Shown here in pieces: positions 18,323-28,468 of a DNA stretch of 64,000 nucleotides. The position numbers and the translations under genes are program-made. Position 1 is the first letter of the stretch. Every line of letters begins with the position of its first letter. The DNA is taken from assembly GCA_022791455.1 (NCBI GenBank), contig JAAVZC010000001.1, positions 310,001-374,000 of the forward strand. Reading direction: 5' to 3'. Below the pieces are notes generated by a model. It ran no database searches and was not told the origin of the DNA. It was given only the letters and a program-made list of their open reading frames with translations. This DNA comes from Eggerthellaceae bacterium. GTDB lineage: Bacteria > Actinomycetota > Coriobacteriia > Coriobacteriales > Eggerthellaceae.

Positions 18323-19039
18323 ATGAACTACGCGCTGATTTTTGCTGGCGGCACGGGCCAGCGCATGAACACGAAAACGCGGCCGAAGCAGTTTTTGGAG
18401 CTTCACGGCAAACCGATCATTATCTACACCATCGAGGCATTTGAGAACCATCCGGACATCGACGGGGTTGTGGTGGTGTGCCTGGAGGCATGGATTCCCT
18501 TCCTGCGCAAAAAGCTGGAGCACTACGACATTTCGAAGGTGATCGATGTGGTGCCGGGCGGCGCCACGGGGCAGGAGTCTATCTTGAACGGGCTGCGGGC
18601 TCTGGAGATGCACGTGGGGCGCGATCACAACGTATTGGTACACGACGGCGTGCGACCGTTGGTGAGCGCTGAGACCATTTCCGGATGTGTGGAATCGCTC
18701 GAGCGCAACGGCAATGCTATTTCCGTCACTCCTGCCATCGAGACTATCGTGCAGGAAGAGGACGGTGCGGTGACGCAGATCATCGACCGCTCGGCCTGCC
18801 GTATGGCGAAGGCGCCCCAGTGTTTCTGCATTGGGGATTTGCTGGACGCTCACGGGCGGGCGAAGGAAGACGGTATTGACAGCTTCATCGATTCCGCCAG
18901 CCTGATGCGCCACTACGGGCATACGCTTCATACGGTTGAGACGGGGTCTGAGAACATCAAGATCACCACGCCGTCCGACTTCTACGTGTTCCGCGCCTTT
19001 GTGGACGCGCGGGAGAATTCCCAAATTTTCGGTCTTTAG
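18323..19039 (+). CDS. IspD/TarI-family cytidylyltransferase (likely polyol-phosphate cytidylyltransferase)
   Basis: IFAGGTGQRMNTKTRPKQFLELHGKPIIIYTIEAFE; next to CDP-glycerol transferases. Confidence 0.83.
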   Translation: MNYALIFAGGTGQRMNTKTRPKQFLELHGKPIIIYTIEAFENHPDIDGVVVVCLEAWIPFLRKKLEHYDISKVIDVVPGGATGQESILNGLRALEMHVGRDHNVLVHDGVRPLVSAETISGCVESLERNGNAISVTPAIETIVQEEDGAVTQIIDRSACRMAKAPQCFCIGDLLDAHGRAKEDGIDSFIDSASLMRHYGHTLHTVETGSENIKITTPSDFYVFRAFVDARENSQIFGL

Positions 19040-19047
19040 GAGGCGCG

Positions 19048-20100
19048 ATGTTTGACCTTACGGCGGAATCTCGCGACCAGGCACAGACGCTTGCCCTCGA
19101 TTGGAGGCGTCTTGAAGGGCGCAATGTCCTGATCACCGGGGCAACCGGTCTCATCGGGTCTGCCTGCGCGCGGCTGCTACTCGAGCGCAACCGGCTGGGA
19201 TTGGGCGAGCAGATTGGCGTGACTTGCTTGGTGCGTAATGCCCAGAAGGCGAACGACGTGTTCGAGGGCTATGGGCCCGAAGATGGTCTGCGCTTCGTCG
19301 AGTCCTCGGTGGAAGAGCTGGCGTGGCCGGAAGATCTGCCGCTCCACTACGTCATTCATGCCGCTTGCCCCACGGCCTCTCGGTTCTTTACCGAGCATCC
19401 GGTGGAGACGGCGGACGCCATTGTGCTGGGTACGCGTCGCATGTTGGCCATTGCCCGCGACCAGAAGGTGGCGGGTTTTGTGTACGCTTCCAGCATGGAG
19501 GCCTATGGGAACGGCAATGATGCGCCCGGCCTGAATCGGTTGCTGGACGAATCGCAGGTGGGCTATGTGAACCCGCTGGTTGCCCGTAGCTGCTATCCGG
19601 AGGGAAAGCGCATGGCGGAGCAATACTGCTGCGATTTCGCGTCAGAGTACGGCGTTCCTGCTATGGTGGTGCGGCTGGCTCAGACGTTCGGCCCCGGCAT
19701 TCCAAAGACGGACACGCGGCTGTTCGCCATGTGCGTGAAGAAGGCCATGGCGGGGGAGGACATCGTGCTGAGTACCACGGGTGCCAGCACGCGTATGTAC
19801 CTCTACACCGCCGATGCGATTTCGGCGCTGTTCACGGTGCTGTTGAGCGGCGAACCTGGCACTGCTTACAACGCCGCTAACCCGGCCACCTACTCGGCGG
19901 TGTGGGAGCTGGCGGAAACTGCCGCCGACTTGGTTCCCGATACCGGGGTGGAAGTGCGTTGCGAGGTGGATCCCAACGCGCCGTATCCACCGGAGCATCA
20001 CCTGCCGCTGGATGTGTCGCGTCTTCAGGCGTTGGGCTGGCAGCCCACCCAAGACCTCCGCGGCATGCTGGGCAACCTCATGGAATACCTGAAGGATTAG
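19048..20100 (+). CDS. NAD-dependent epimerase/dehydratase (extended SDR)
   Basis: NVLITGATGLIGSACARLLLERN; active-site-like SCYPEGKRMAEQYCCDF. Confidence 0.85.
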   Translation: MFDLTAESRDQAQTLALDWRRLEGRNVLITGATGLIGSACARLLLERNRLGLGEQIGVTCLVRNAQKANDVFEGYGPEDGLRFVESSVEELAWPEDLPLHYVIHAACPTASRFFTEHPVETADAIVLGTRRMLAIARDQKVAGFVYASSMEAYGNGNDAPGLNRLLDESQVGYVNPLVARSCYPEGKRMAEQYCCDFASEYGVPAMVVRLAQTFGPGIPKTDTRLFAMCVKKAMAGEDIVLSTTGASTRMYLYTADAISALFTVLLSGEPGTAYNAANPATYSAVWELAETAADLVPDTGVEVRCEVDPNAPYPPEHHLPLDVSRLQALGWQPTQDLRGMLGNLMEYLKD

Positions 20101-20102
20101 CG

Positions 20103-21272
20103 ATGGGCGAATCCGTGAAAGTTTCGGTGGTGGTGCCGGTTTACAACTCCCAGTCTTACCTGAGGCAATGCCTGGACAGTCTGGTGGGGCAGACCTTGGA
20201 GGATATCGAGATCATTTGCGTTGACGACGGTTCCACCGATGAATCGCCTGAGATTCTCAAAGAGTATGCTGCCGCCGATCCGCGTGTTCGTCTGATCTTT
20301 CAGGAGAACCAGTTTGCCGGCGTAGCGCGCAACAACGGCATGGCCCAAGCGCGGGGCGAGTACATTATGTTCTGCGACTCCGACGACTGGATGGAGCCAA
20401 TGGCGCTCGAGAAGAATCTGGCCCAATGCCGGAAGGACGACGCGGACATATGTGTCTGTGGGTGTCAGCAGTACTTCGACCGCATCGGCATCGAGGTGAG
20501 CGCGCCCGACTATCTTTGGATGTCTCGCATTCCGGAAGAAGTTCCCTTTAACGGCAGAACCAACAGCGAGCATATCTTCAATTTCACCACCATCATGACC
20601 CATAACAAGATGTACCGGCTCGAATTCCTGCGTCAGCATGGCCTTCAATACGGGGTCACCCGCAACGGGGAGGACGTTATCTTCTCGGCGCTGGCTTTGT
20701 GGTATGCCGAGCGCATTACGGTGCTCAACGAGCCTTTGGTGTGCTATCGGGTCGACCGGGCCGATAGCCTGGTGGGTACGCTGTCGGCGTCCGCGCTTGA
20801 CCCGCTAAAGGCATGGGTCGAGGTGTGGCGGCGGATCGGCGCGGCTGAGGGGTTCCCGAAGCGCAGCTTCGATAACAAGTTCGTCGGGGTGATTCGCCAC
20901 ACGTTCCGTAGCGTCTCGAACGGTGAGGCGTCGCGGGCGTGCTTCGATTATCTGAACGGCGGCGTGCTGGACGAGCTGGACGTGACGATGCGCGACGGCG
21001 ACTATTACGTCGATTGGATCAACGAGTTCCTCCTCCACCTGCGCAGCGGCTCCTACGACCAGTTCATGGCCTATCTCCTGTTTATCTCGTCCCGCACCAT
21101 GGACGAGGAGGGCGCCCGCAAACGCAAGGTGCAGCAGGAGAAGCGGGTGCTTGAGAAAAGCCTGAAGGAGAGTCGCAAAGAAACAGAGCGAATTGCCCAG
21201 TCGCGGGCATACAAGTTGGGCTATGCGCTGACGGTGCCCTATAGGGCGGTTCGCAGGATCGCGAGAGGGTAG
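20103..21272 (+). CDS. Glycosyltransferase family 2
   Basis: VSVVVPVYNSQSYLRQCLDSLVGQTLEDIEIICVDDGSTDES; DSDDW. Confidence 0.9.
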   Translation: MGESVKVSVVVPVYNSQSYLRQCLDSLVGQTLEDIEIICVDDGSTDESPEILKEYAAADPRVRLIFQENQFAGVARNNGMAQARGEYIMFCDSDDWMEPMALEKNLAQCRKDDADICVCGCQQYFDRIGIEVSAPDYLWMSRIPEEVPFNGRTNSEHIFNFTTIMTHNKMYRLEFLRQHGLQYGVTRNGEDVIFSALALWYAERITVLNEPLVCYRVDRADSLVGTLSASALDPLKAWVEVWRRIGAAEGFPKRSFDNKFVGVIRHTFRSVSNGEASRACFDYLNGGVLDELDVTMRDGDYYVDWINEFLLHLRSGSYDQFMAYLLFISSRTMDEEGARKRKVQQEKRVLEKSLKESRKETERIAQSRAYKLGYALTVPYRAVRRIARG

Positions 21273-21330
21273 TGCTCAAAGGGTGCTATGGCGGCTCTTC
21301 GAGTAATCAGACAAGGCGGAAAAGGGCGAA

Positions 21331-23886
21331 ATGCTGAAACGACTCAAAAAAGCAATCAAGAAGGCGTTGCCAGAACCGGTGGTTCTTCGACTAAAGAAGA
21401 TGAAGGCGCTGTCTCGCGTTAACTCTGTGGATGCCGCATCGTCGTACTCTATCGTCTCTGCCGCCTACAATGTGGAGCCGTATCTGGATGACTTTTTTTC
21501 CAGCATTGAGAATCAATCGATTGCGCGGAAATGCCTTCAGGTGATTATGGTCGACGACGGGTCGACAGACGGAACGGCCGCCGTCATCGCAAAATGGCAA
21601 GAGAAATACCCCGGACTTATTACTTATCTGCACAAGGGGAATGGTGGATCGGCTTCGGCGCGCAACCTGGGATTGAAGCATGCTGAGAACGAATGGGTCA
21701 CCTTTATCGATCCGGACGACTTCATCTCTCCGGATTATTTTGAGCAAGTGGATAAAGCTGCGGCAGCGCGGCCTGAAGCGAAGCTTCTCGCTGTCAAGGA
21801 GATTTACTATCGCGAGGCGACGGGCGCGCTGGATAACACGTACCCGCTGCGCTTTCAGTTCTCGTCGAAAGACCAGTTCTTCGATATATCGGACGAAGAA
21901 GCGATGCCCATTGTCCTGTCTGCGGCATGCACATTCTTTCGGACAGAAGAAATCCGGCGCCAAGAACTGTCTGCAGATGAGAGAATTCGCCCCACTTTTG
22001 AGGATGCCCACTTTGTTGGCCGGTATCTATTGAACCTTGAGGCTGGCGAGGTTGGGCTTCTTTCGAAACCGGTGTACTACTATCGGAAGCGGGCGGCTCA
22101 GACCTCGTTGACTGATGGAACGTATGGTACCGAGGACAAGATTCTCGTTCAGCCGCGATTCGGGTATCTCGATCTGTTTAACTATGCAAAATCCGTAAAA
22201 GGGTATGTTCCGTCCAATATTCAGCGGATGGTTATGTACGACTTTTCCTGGTACATGAAGCTGCTGGTTGGCCATCCGGAGCGAACAGATTTTCTTAGCG
22301 AAGAGCAGAAGCAGGAGGCGATGGTGCTGTTCCGCGAGATGTGCTCGCACTTCGACCGAGAGCTTCTATACCAGCAGCCGGGCAAGCTGGTTGGCTTCGA
22401 ACAGAAAATAGCGTTCTCCGAAGGATTCATGGACGTTACCCCGGTATTCCAGAAGGTCTTTCTGCGTCGCGTTGATTGCGAGCAGAAGACGATTCACGTC
22501 AGGGTGCTGAGTGCGGGCGTCAAGTGTTCTCTGGATGGTGTTCCGGCGTTGCCGTACGTAAGCAAGCGGGCGGATCGAACCTTCTTGGGCGATCGGCTGT
22601 ACAGCGATTATGAACTTTATTACCGTTATGACGACCTTTCTCAGACGATCGACTTCTCCTGGTCGGAAGAGATTCCGACTATCGTAGACGTCAATGGGGC
22701 CGAGTTCGAATGTCCGGTCAAGTTGTCCGATCTTGTGGGCGAGTTCACTAAGAAGTGGGATCAGTACGAAAGCGATGATTTGTGGCTCATCATGGACCGC
22801 GATACTTTGGCCGACGACAACGGGGAGCATTTTTTCCGTTACATGATGAAGGAGCACCCTAAGAAGCAGTGCTTCTTCGCGCTTCGAAAAACGAGCAGGG
22901 ACTGGCCCCGCCTGGAAGCCGAAGGATTCAACCTTGTGGACTTCGGCACTAAAGAGTTTGAGGAAATTGCTAGAAGGGCCTCGACGATAATCAGCAGCCA
23001 AGCTGAGCCGTACATCATGTCTTATTTTGGTGACCACTACTGCTTCTCGAAGAAGTTCGTGTTCTTGCAGCACGGCGTGATTCGCTGCGATCTGTCGGCA
23101 TGGCTCAATCCTATGCGGGTTATTGACTTGATGCTCGTTTCTACGCAAGGCGAATATGACTCCATTGTGCGGGACGGCTCTTCGTATCTTTTCAGCGAGA
23201 ACCAGATTGCGCTTACGGGCTTGCCCCGGCATGACGCGCTGCTCGATAAAGCCCAGCGCGGGAAAGAAGGAGCTCCCACTATCTTGATCATGCCCACGTG
23301 GCGCAAGTGGATTTGCGGTTCTGTCCTCCCCAACAGTTATGAGCGGTCGTTTAACGAGGCATTTTTAACGTCGCATTACAAGCGGGCGTGGGAGGAATTC
23401 TTGCACGGAGACTACCTGCGAGGTCTTGCAGATCAAGGATGCAGGGTGGTGCTTTTTCCGCACATGATTATTTCGCCATACATCAAAAAGGGTTGGTTCG
23501 ATGTGCCGGATTGGGTGGAGATTGGCTCTCAGGACGGAAGCAACTCCCTGCAAGATTACTTGGCGGAAGCGTCGGTCTTTATCACCGACTACTCTTCTCT
23601 CATGTTCGAGGCAGCCTATGCCGGAATTCCGAGCATCTATTTCCAGTTCGATGCCGATGAGTTCTACTCGAAGCACACCTACACCCGAGGTTATTTCGAT
23701 GACGAGAAAGACGGCTTTGGGCCAGTGGTCTCGACGACGGCCGAGCTTGAGGACAGTCTGAGGGGCCTTGCCGAAAGCGGATGGACGATGCCCTCCGAAT
23801 ACGCTCAGCGTATAGAGAAGACTTTCCCCCACCGAGACGGCAAATGCTGCGAGCGAACCTACGAGGCTATTTGCTCTTTATCCTAG
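21331..23886 (+). CDS. Bifunctional GT2 + CDP-glycerol glycerophosphotransferase
   Basis: N-term SIVSAAYNVEPYLDDFFSSIENQS...VDDGSTDGT; C-term FLQHGVIRCDLSAWLN, ILIMPTWRKW, VFITDYSSLMFEAAYAGIPSIYFQFD. Confidence 0.88.
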   Translation: MLKRLKKAIKKALPEPVVLRLKKMKALSRVNSVDAASSYSIVSAAYNVEPYLDDFFSSIENQSIARKCLQVIMVDDGSTDGTAAVIAKWQEKYPGLITYLHKGNGGSASARNLGLKHAENEWVTFIDPDDFISPDYFEQVDKAAAARPEAKLLAVKEIYYREATGALDNTYPLRFQFSSKDQFFDISDEEAMPIVLSAACTFFRTEEIRRQELSADERIRPTFEDAHFVGRYLLNLEAGEVGLLSKPVYYYRKRAAQTSLTDGTYGTEDKILVQPRFGYLDLFNYAKSVKGYVPSNIQRMVMYDFSWYMKLLVGHPERTDFLSEEQKQEAMVLFREMCSHFDRELLYQQPGKLVGFEQKIAFSEGFMDVTPVFQKVFLRRVDCEQKTIHVRVLSAGVKCSLDGVPALPYVSKRADRTFLGDRLYSDYELYYRYDDLSQTIDFSWSEEIPTIVDVNGAEFECPVKLSDLVGEFTKKWDQYESDDLWLIMDRDTLADDNGEHFFRYMMKEHPKKQCFFALRKTSRDWPRLEAEGFNLVDFGTKEFEEIARRASTIISSQAEPYIMSYFGDHYCFSKKFVFLQHGVIRCDLSAWLNPMRVIDLMLVSTQGEYDSIVRDGSSYLFSENQIALTGLPRHDALLDKAQRGKEGAPTILIMPTWRKWICGSVLPNSYERSFNEAFLTSHYKRAWEEFLHGDYLRGLADQGCRVVLFPHMIISPYIKKGWFDVPDWVEIGSQDGSNSLQDYLAEASVFITDYSSLMFEAAYAGIPSIYFQFDADEFYSKHTYTRGYFDDEKDGFGPVVSTTAELEDSLRGLAESGWTMPSEYAQRIEKTFPHRDGKCCERTYEAICSLS

Positions 23887-25105
23887 AAGGTTTCGTAGGC
23901 TCATCTAGCACGGTTGGGCCGGCCGGACTATCGGTGGGCCAATAGTAGGCTAGGGCTAGAATCAGGAAAAGCGAACCGCCAATAGCTGACTCTGCAATGC
24001 CCTCAACCAGAAACGCCGCTACGGCGATAGATAGCGCTGCTGAGCTGAACTCTTGGCGGGTGCGATAAAGCTCCTTGGCGTCTAGAAGCAGAATCGCGCC
24101 GAAGACGACGAAGCAGATTATCCCTCCATTGAAGACGAGGTAGAGAAAAAGGTTATGCGTGCTGGGAAATTGCAATCCATTTACAACGAGCAGCCTGTAT
24201 CCTTCCATCCCATAGCCGATTAGAAGACCGCCCGACCCGAGCAGGGTGATCGTGGCGTCCCAAACAGCTGTTCTTCCTGTTAGCGTGGCGTTTTTATGAA
24301 ATAAAGTTGCGAGTAGCCACGCGAATTTCTCTTGAATTCTGACAAGTACAACCAATACGCATGAGATGATCGATAAGCTCCCCGTCGAGAGGAGGGTTAA
24401 TGGGCGCCGACATGCTTCTCTGGTCGCAAAAATCATCAGGGCTATCTCCAGTAAAGAGGTAAGGAGCGATGTCGTGGACCCGCCTGCGACTGATTGGCCT
24501 ACGGCAAGCAGGGATGCTACGAGAAAGGGCGCCCCGAGTAGCCCGCTCCTTCGTCGTCCCAGCAAGGCGCCTGACAAGATGCCAGGGATGGCGAGCTTGT
24601 AAACATGGTTACGATTGCCAAAAAAGAAGACGCGGTCATCAAGAAACCCTTCTGGACATATGATCATTGATCCAAGGTTGAGAAGCGATAGCGATGTGGT
24701 GAGAATGAAAATCCCCACCACAAGCGGTCGCCCCGCTTTCTGGGCAAATACGGCGACAACCATGGCGGGAAGCGTCCAGGCGGCCCATGTGGCATACCAG
24801 CTTGAGGGGTGACCCCCATTAAGCTTGGTCGAAACGAGAGTCACGAGGGCGATGGTGAGAACCAGGGCCACGAATCCTTTTTTCCGGGCCCCAAGGAGCA
24901 ACAGGCAGAAAGAAAGAGCGAACGACCCGTATGTCCAGAATTGATGCACCGTTTTCCAGGATGCTCCAAGCTGGTCGTTGAGGTATTGCGGCGAAAAAGA
25001 AGGAAAAAGAAGAACTATGGCTGCAATTGCGATAAGACAAGGGTTGAGGGAGGAGAGGATTGTCTCCCAGCTCATTTTGGCCGAATCAAGCCAGCGCCCC
25101 ATCAT
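23867..25105 (-). CDS. O-antigen ligase/polymerase-like membrane protein
   Basis: About 10-12 TM; FFFGNRNHVYKLAIPGILSGALLGRRR and STHNLFLYLVFNGGIICFVVFG typical of Wzy_C/WaaL proteins. Confidence 0.7.
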   Translation of the reverse strand: MMGRWLDSAKMSWETILSSLNPCLIAIAAIVLLFPSFSPQYLNDQLGASWKTVHQFWTYGSFALSFCLLLLGARKKGFVALVLTIALVTLVSTKLNGGHPSSWYATWAAWTLPAMVVAVFAQKAGRPLVVGIFILTTSLSLLNLGSMIICPEGFLDDRVFFFGNRNHVYKLAIPGILSGALLGRRRSGLLGAPFLVASLLAVGQSVAGGSTTSLLTSLLEIALMIFATREACRRPLTLLSTGSLSIISCVLVVLVRIQEKFAWLLATLFHKNATLTGRTAVWDATITLLGSGGLLIGYGMEGYRLLVVNGLQFPSTHNLFLYLVFNGGIICFVVFGAILLLDAKELYRTRQEFSSAALSIAVAAFLVEGIAESAIGGSLFLILALAYYWPTDSPAGPTVLDEPTKPSRIKSK

Positions 25106-25366
25106 GACCTCCTGGAATCACATTGTTTTGTCTATCATACCGCTGTGGGTATGGGTCTATCGGAAAAGGCGGCGCCGATGTTATCTGCGACAGGTCTACG
25201 GAGCCGCTAATTTACTGTAACAATGAGATTTTGACTCGTTTCCTACGCTCAGTATGAAAGAAAAAACGGCAATGCTAGAATAGCCTGCATCCGAAAATGG
25301 GTCGCTGCAGCGTGCCGAGCCAAATTGGATAATAAATCTAAAGGTTGAAGGAAGACGAGACACAAG

Positions 25367-26389
25367 ATGACGCTTAACGACCTGTTTTTGCTTCTTAGAC
25401 ATCATTTGCGATGGGTGATTGCTGTTCCGCTTGCGTGTATGGTTGCTGCTGGTGGTTTGGCAGCGGTTAAAAGCTTGACCCAGGAGTCGAGCTATTCGGC
25501 GACGGCAAGCTTAGCGGTGGCGGATATTACCAACTCGCTGTCCTCGGCAAACCTCATGCTTCTCCTAAACTCAACTGCGCAAAACGCTGCTACCGAGGCT
25601 AGCGCTGGCAGCGTAGAGGTTGAGGCTGTTCCGGAGGATAAGACGCAGTCGGTGGCGTTTGAAGCGCTCGCTGGTTCAGAGGGCGAAGCTATTGAGGCGG
25701 CGAATGCTGCGGCCGAGAAGACGGCGGACTTGCTTAAGGAGACTCTTCTTTCGCAGGCCGATGTGTTCAAGCAGGAGGCGGATAAGCCTGCGGATGAGGC
25801 TTCTCTCTCCGAGAGGAATGCCGCCAACACCAAGGCTGCAGCCTTGGAGGCGTGTGTATTTACGGTTACTCCCGCGGACGAAGCCAAATCTGGAGGCAAT
25901 TCTGCAGGTGCCCTCAAGTTTGCTGCGGTAGGCTTTGTTGGCGGCTTGTTTGTCGTGGTACTCGTTCTTCTTCTGGTCGATGCGGCAAGGCGCCCTATTA
26001 AGTCACGGGAGGATATTGCCCAGATTACAGACTTGTCTGTCGTTAACGGGCATGGGGGAGTCAACGGGGCTAAGCTCGCACGCGCGGCTGTTTTGACGTT
26101 TTGTGATGGCCTCCCGGAAACTGTATGCCTGGTTTCCGATTGCGATTTCGAAGATGAATTCGTCGATCAGTTCGAAATGGCGTTTAAGGAGTCTTCGGAA
26201 GGGATCGAAACGACGGTTGTTTCTGTGGGGTCCCTTTCCGATAGCCCTGGTGGTTTTTTCGTGGCGCAACAATCTGATGCGACTTTGGTTTGCGCGAAGC
26301 GCTGGGAATCGTCTGCATCGTCTCTTCTTTTCACTTTGGAGGAGCTGAAGTTGGCAAAAGCCAAGGTGGCGGGAATAGCTCTGGTGTAA
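25367..26389 (+). CDS. Wzz-like chain-length protein fused to a BY-kinase-like domain lacking Walker A
   Basis: TM1 WVIAVPLACMVAAGGLAAV and TM2 FAAVGFVGGLFVVVLVLLLVDA; C-terminal SDATLVCAKRWESSASSLLFTLEELKLAKAKVAGIALV resembles the BY-kinase tail. Confidence 0.6.
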   Translation: MTLNDLFLLLRHHLRWVIAVPLACMVAAGGLAAVKSLTQESSYSATASLAVADITNSLSSANLMLLLNSTAQNAATEASAGSVEVEAVPEDKTQSVAFEALAGSEGEAIEAANAAAEKTADLLKETLLSQADVFKQEADKPADEASLSERNAANTKAAALEACVFTVTPADEAKSGGNSAGALKFAAVGFVGGLFVVVLVLLLVDAARRPIKSREDIAQITDLSVVNGHGGVNGAKLARAAVLTFCDGLPETVCLVSDCDFEDEFVDQFEMAFKESSEGIETTVVSVGSLSDSPGGFFVAQQSDATLVCAKRWESSASSLLFTLEELKLAKAKVAGIALV

Positions 26390-26558
26390 ATCAACTAGGG
26401 CAAGATCTCGCTTATCGATTGGCGGTGTCCTCGCGGAGTCTGCCAATCGGCTCAGACGTTTTGGGACATCGAGATATGCTTATGCAAAGTGCTGTATAGT
26501 GCATTTAGGCTGATTAGAGCTCGTGTGTGTCGAGATACGCAGATTGGATTGTGAGAAG

Positions 26559-28451
26559 ATGGGGAAAGGGTTAAGGAAGCAGTACCTTGTTCAGGCGCTC
26601 CCGCTACTCGTTATTGACGTTCTAAGCACGGTTGCGGCCTTTCTCATCGCAGCATGGGGTACAAATACCAGCGGGTTCGTAATCGAGACTCACCATTTTG
26701 GGCTCCATTTGGCATTGCTGGCGACGGTCAATGTGATCGTATTTGCGATATTCCGTATGTATAACAATCTCTGGCGCTATGCTAGCGTTGACGATGCAGG
26801 GCGGATCATATTGGCCACCCTTCTCGGCTCCCTGGTTGGCGATGTACTCGGTGCCGTAATTTTTGGAAACCGGCTTCCCTTCCGCGTCTACATCTCGGAA
26901 TGGGCTGTTCTCTTTGTTATTGTGGCCATGTCTCGCTTCTTGATCAGAATCAATGCTGGCCGCAGAAGCTGGTCTTTTCTGGGCGTGCAAGAGCCCGGGC
27001 TTCCGAGGACTCTCATCGTTGGTGCCGGGGAAAGTGGAAGCCTGGTGGTTAACCGGATGCTTGCCGGCAGCGACGATATATCCGGTTGCCCGATTGCGTT
27101 TGTCGATGATGATGCGGGCAAGATCGGTCGTCGCGTTCACGGGATCCCGGTTTTGGGAAGCTGCTCTCAGATACCTGCCCTTTGTGAGCAGAGGGGTATT
27201 GAGCAGATTGTTGTAGCCGTGCCTGCGGCCACCAGGAAAGAGAAGCAGCGTATATACGACTTGTGTATCGAAGCGGGCTGCAAAGTCTTCACCGTCCCTG
27301 AGAAAATTAAGGACATTCCAGAGGAGCAGCTCGGCCGAGTCGTGCTGCGCGATGTGGAGGTCCCAGACCTTTTGGCAAGAGACGAAGTCGTTCTAGATGA
27401 GGGTCTCGTTGGGGACTATCTTGCGGGAAAATCGGTGCTCGTGACCGGTGGCGGCGGATCCATTGGTAGCGAAATCGCCCGTCAGCTTATTTCGACAAAG
27501 CCAGAAAAAATTGTTCTGTTCGACATCTACGAGAACACCGTATATGAGCTGTACCATGAAATATCCGGTCCAGCTGCGGAGCACGGGATTAAGGTTGTTG
27601 CGGAGATTGGGTCAATCACCCACGAGCCAGCTTTGAGAGAGGTCTTCGATAGGCACAGTCCGGATGTAGTGTTCCATGCCGCCGCCCACAAGCACGTACC
27701 TCTTATGGAGTTCAACCCTCGAGAGGCAATTGAGAATAATGTATTGGGAACCAAAAACGTTGTAGATATGGCAGACGAGTATGGGTGCAATCACTTCATC
27801 CTCATTTCGACTGACAAAGCCGTGAATCCTACAAACGTGATGGGCGCGACTAAGCGTATGTGCGAAATGATAGTTCAGAAAAAAGCTGAAAGCTCTCAAA
27901 CGGTTTTCGCCGCCGTTCGGTTCGGAAATGTCTTGGGGAGCCATGGTAGCGTTATTCCTCTATTCAAGCGGCAGTTGAAAGAAGGGGGTCCCCTTACCGT
28001 TACGCATAAGGATATTACGCGATACTTCATGACCATCCCCGAAGCCTCGCGTCTTGTAATCACAGCAGGTGCGCTAGCAAAAGGCGGCGAGATTTTCGTT
28101 CTTGATATGGGGGAGCCGGTTAGGATTTACGATCTGGCGGAAAATCTCATTCGTTTGTCGGGGCTTACTGTTGGTGAAGATATCGAGATTAAGGTTACGG
28201 GCTTACGGCCGGGCGAAAAAATGTATGAAGAGCTCAACATGGGGGATGAGCCCACCCACCCCACCGCCAATGGCTTAATTACGGTAATTTGCGGCGTGCG
28301 TCCAGAGGTCGAAACGGCTTGGGAGCGCGTCGCCCTACTTGAGAGATCGTTGAATCTTGACGTTAACAGCCTTAAAGGGAAGCTCGCTGAGGCGGTCCCA
28401 ACATACGCTGTGCAGGATTATTTGCATGGAAATGTGCCAAACGCACAATAA
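26559..28451 (+). CDS. Membrane-anchored nucleotide-sugar 4,6-dehydratase (CapD/PglF/WbpM-like)
   Basis: Four N-terminal TM; VLVTGGGGSIGSEIARQLI; STDKAVNPTNVMGATKRMCEM; RFGNVLGSHGSVIPLF. Confidence 0.92.
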   Translation: MGKGLRKQYLVQALPLLVIDVLSTVAAFLIAAWGTNTSGFVIETHHFGLHLALLATVNVIVFAIFRMYNNLWRYASVDDAGRIILATLLGSLVGDVLGAVIFGNRLPFRVYISEWAVLFVIVAMSRFLIRINAGRRSWSFLGVQEPGLPRTLIVGAGESGSLVVNRMLAGSDDISGCPIAFVDDDAGKIGRRVHGIPVLGSCSQIPALCEQRGIEQIVVAVPAATRKEKQRIYDLCIEAGCKVFTVPEKIKDIPEEQLGRVVLRDVEVPDLLARDEVVLDEGLVGDYLAGKSVLVTGGGGSIGSEIARQLISTKPEKIVLFDIYENTVYELYHEISGPAAEHGIKVVAEIGSITHEPALREVFDRHSPDVVFHAAAHKHVPLMEFNPREAIENNVLGTKNVVDMADEYGCNHFILISTDKAVNPTNVMGATKRMCEMIVQKKAESSQTVFAAVRFGNVLGSHGSVIPLFKRQLKEGGPLTVTHKDITRYFMTIPEASRLVITAGALAKGGEIFVLDMGEPVRIYDLAENLIRLSGLTVGEDIEIKVTGLRPGEKMYEELNMGDEPTHPTANGLITVICGVRPEVETAWERVALLERSLNLDVNSLKGKLAEAVPTYAVQDYLHGNVPNAQ

Positions 28452-28468
28452 ACTGCAAGGAGCATGCT

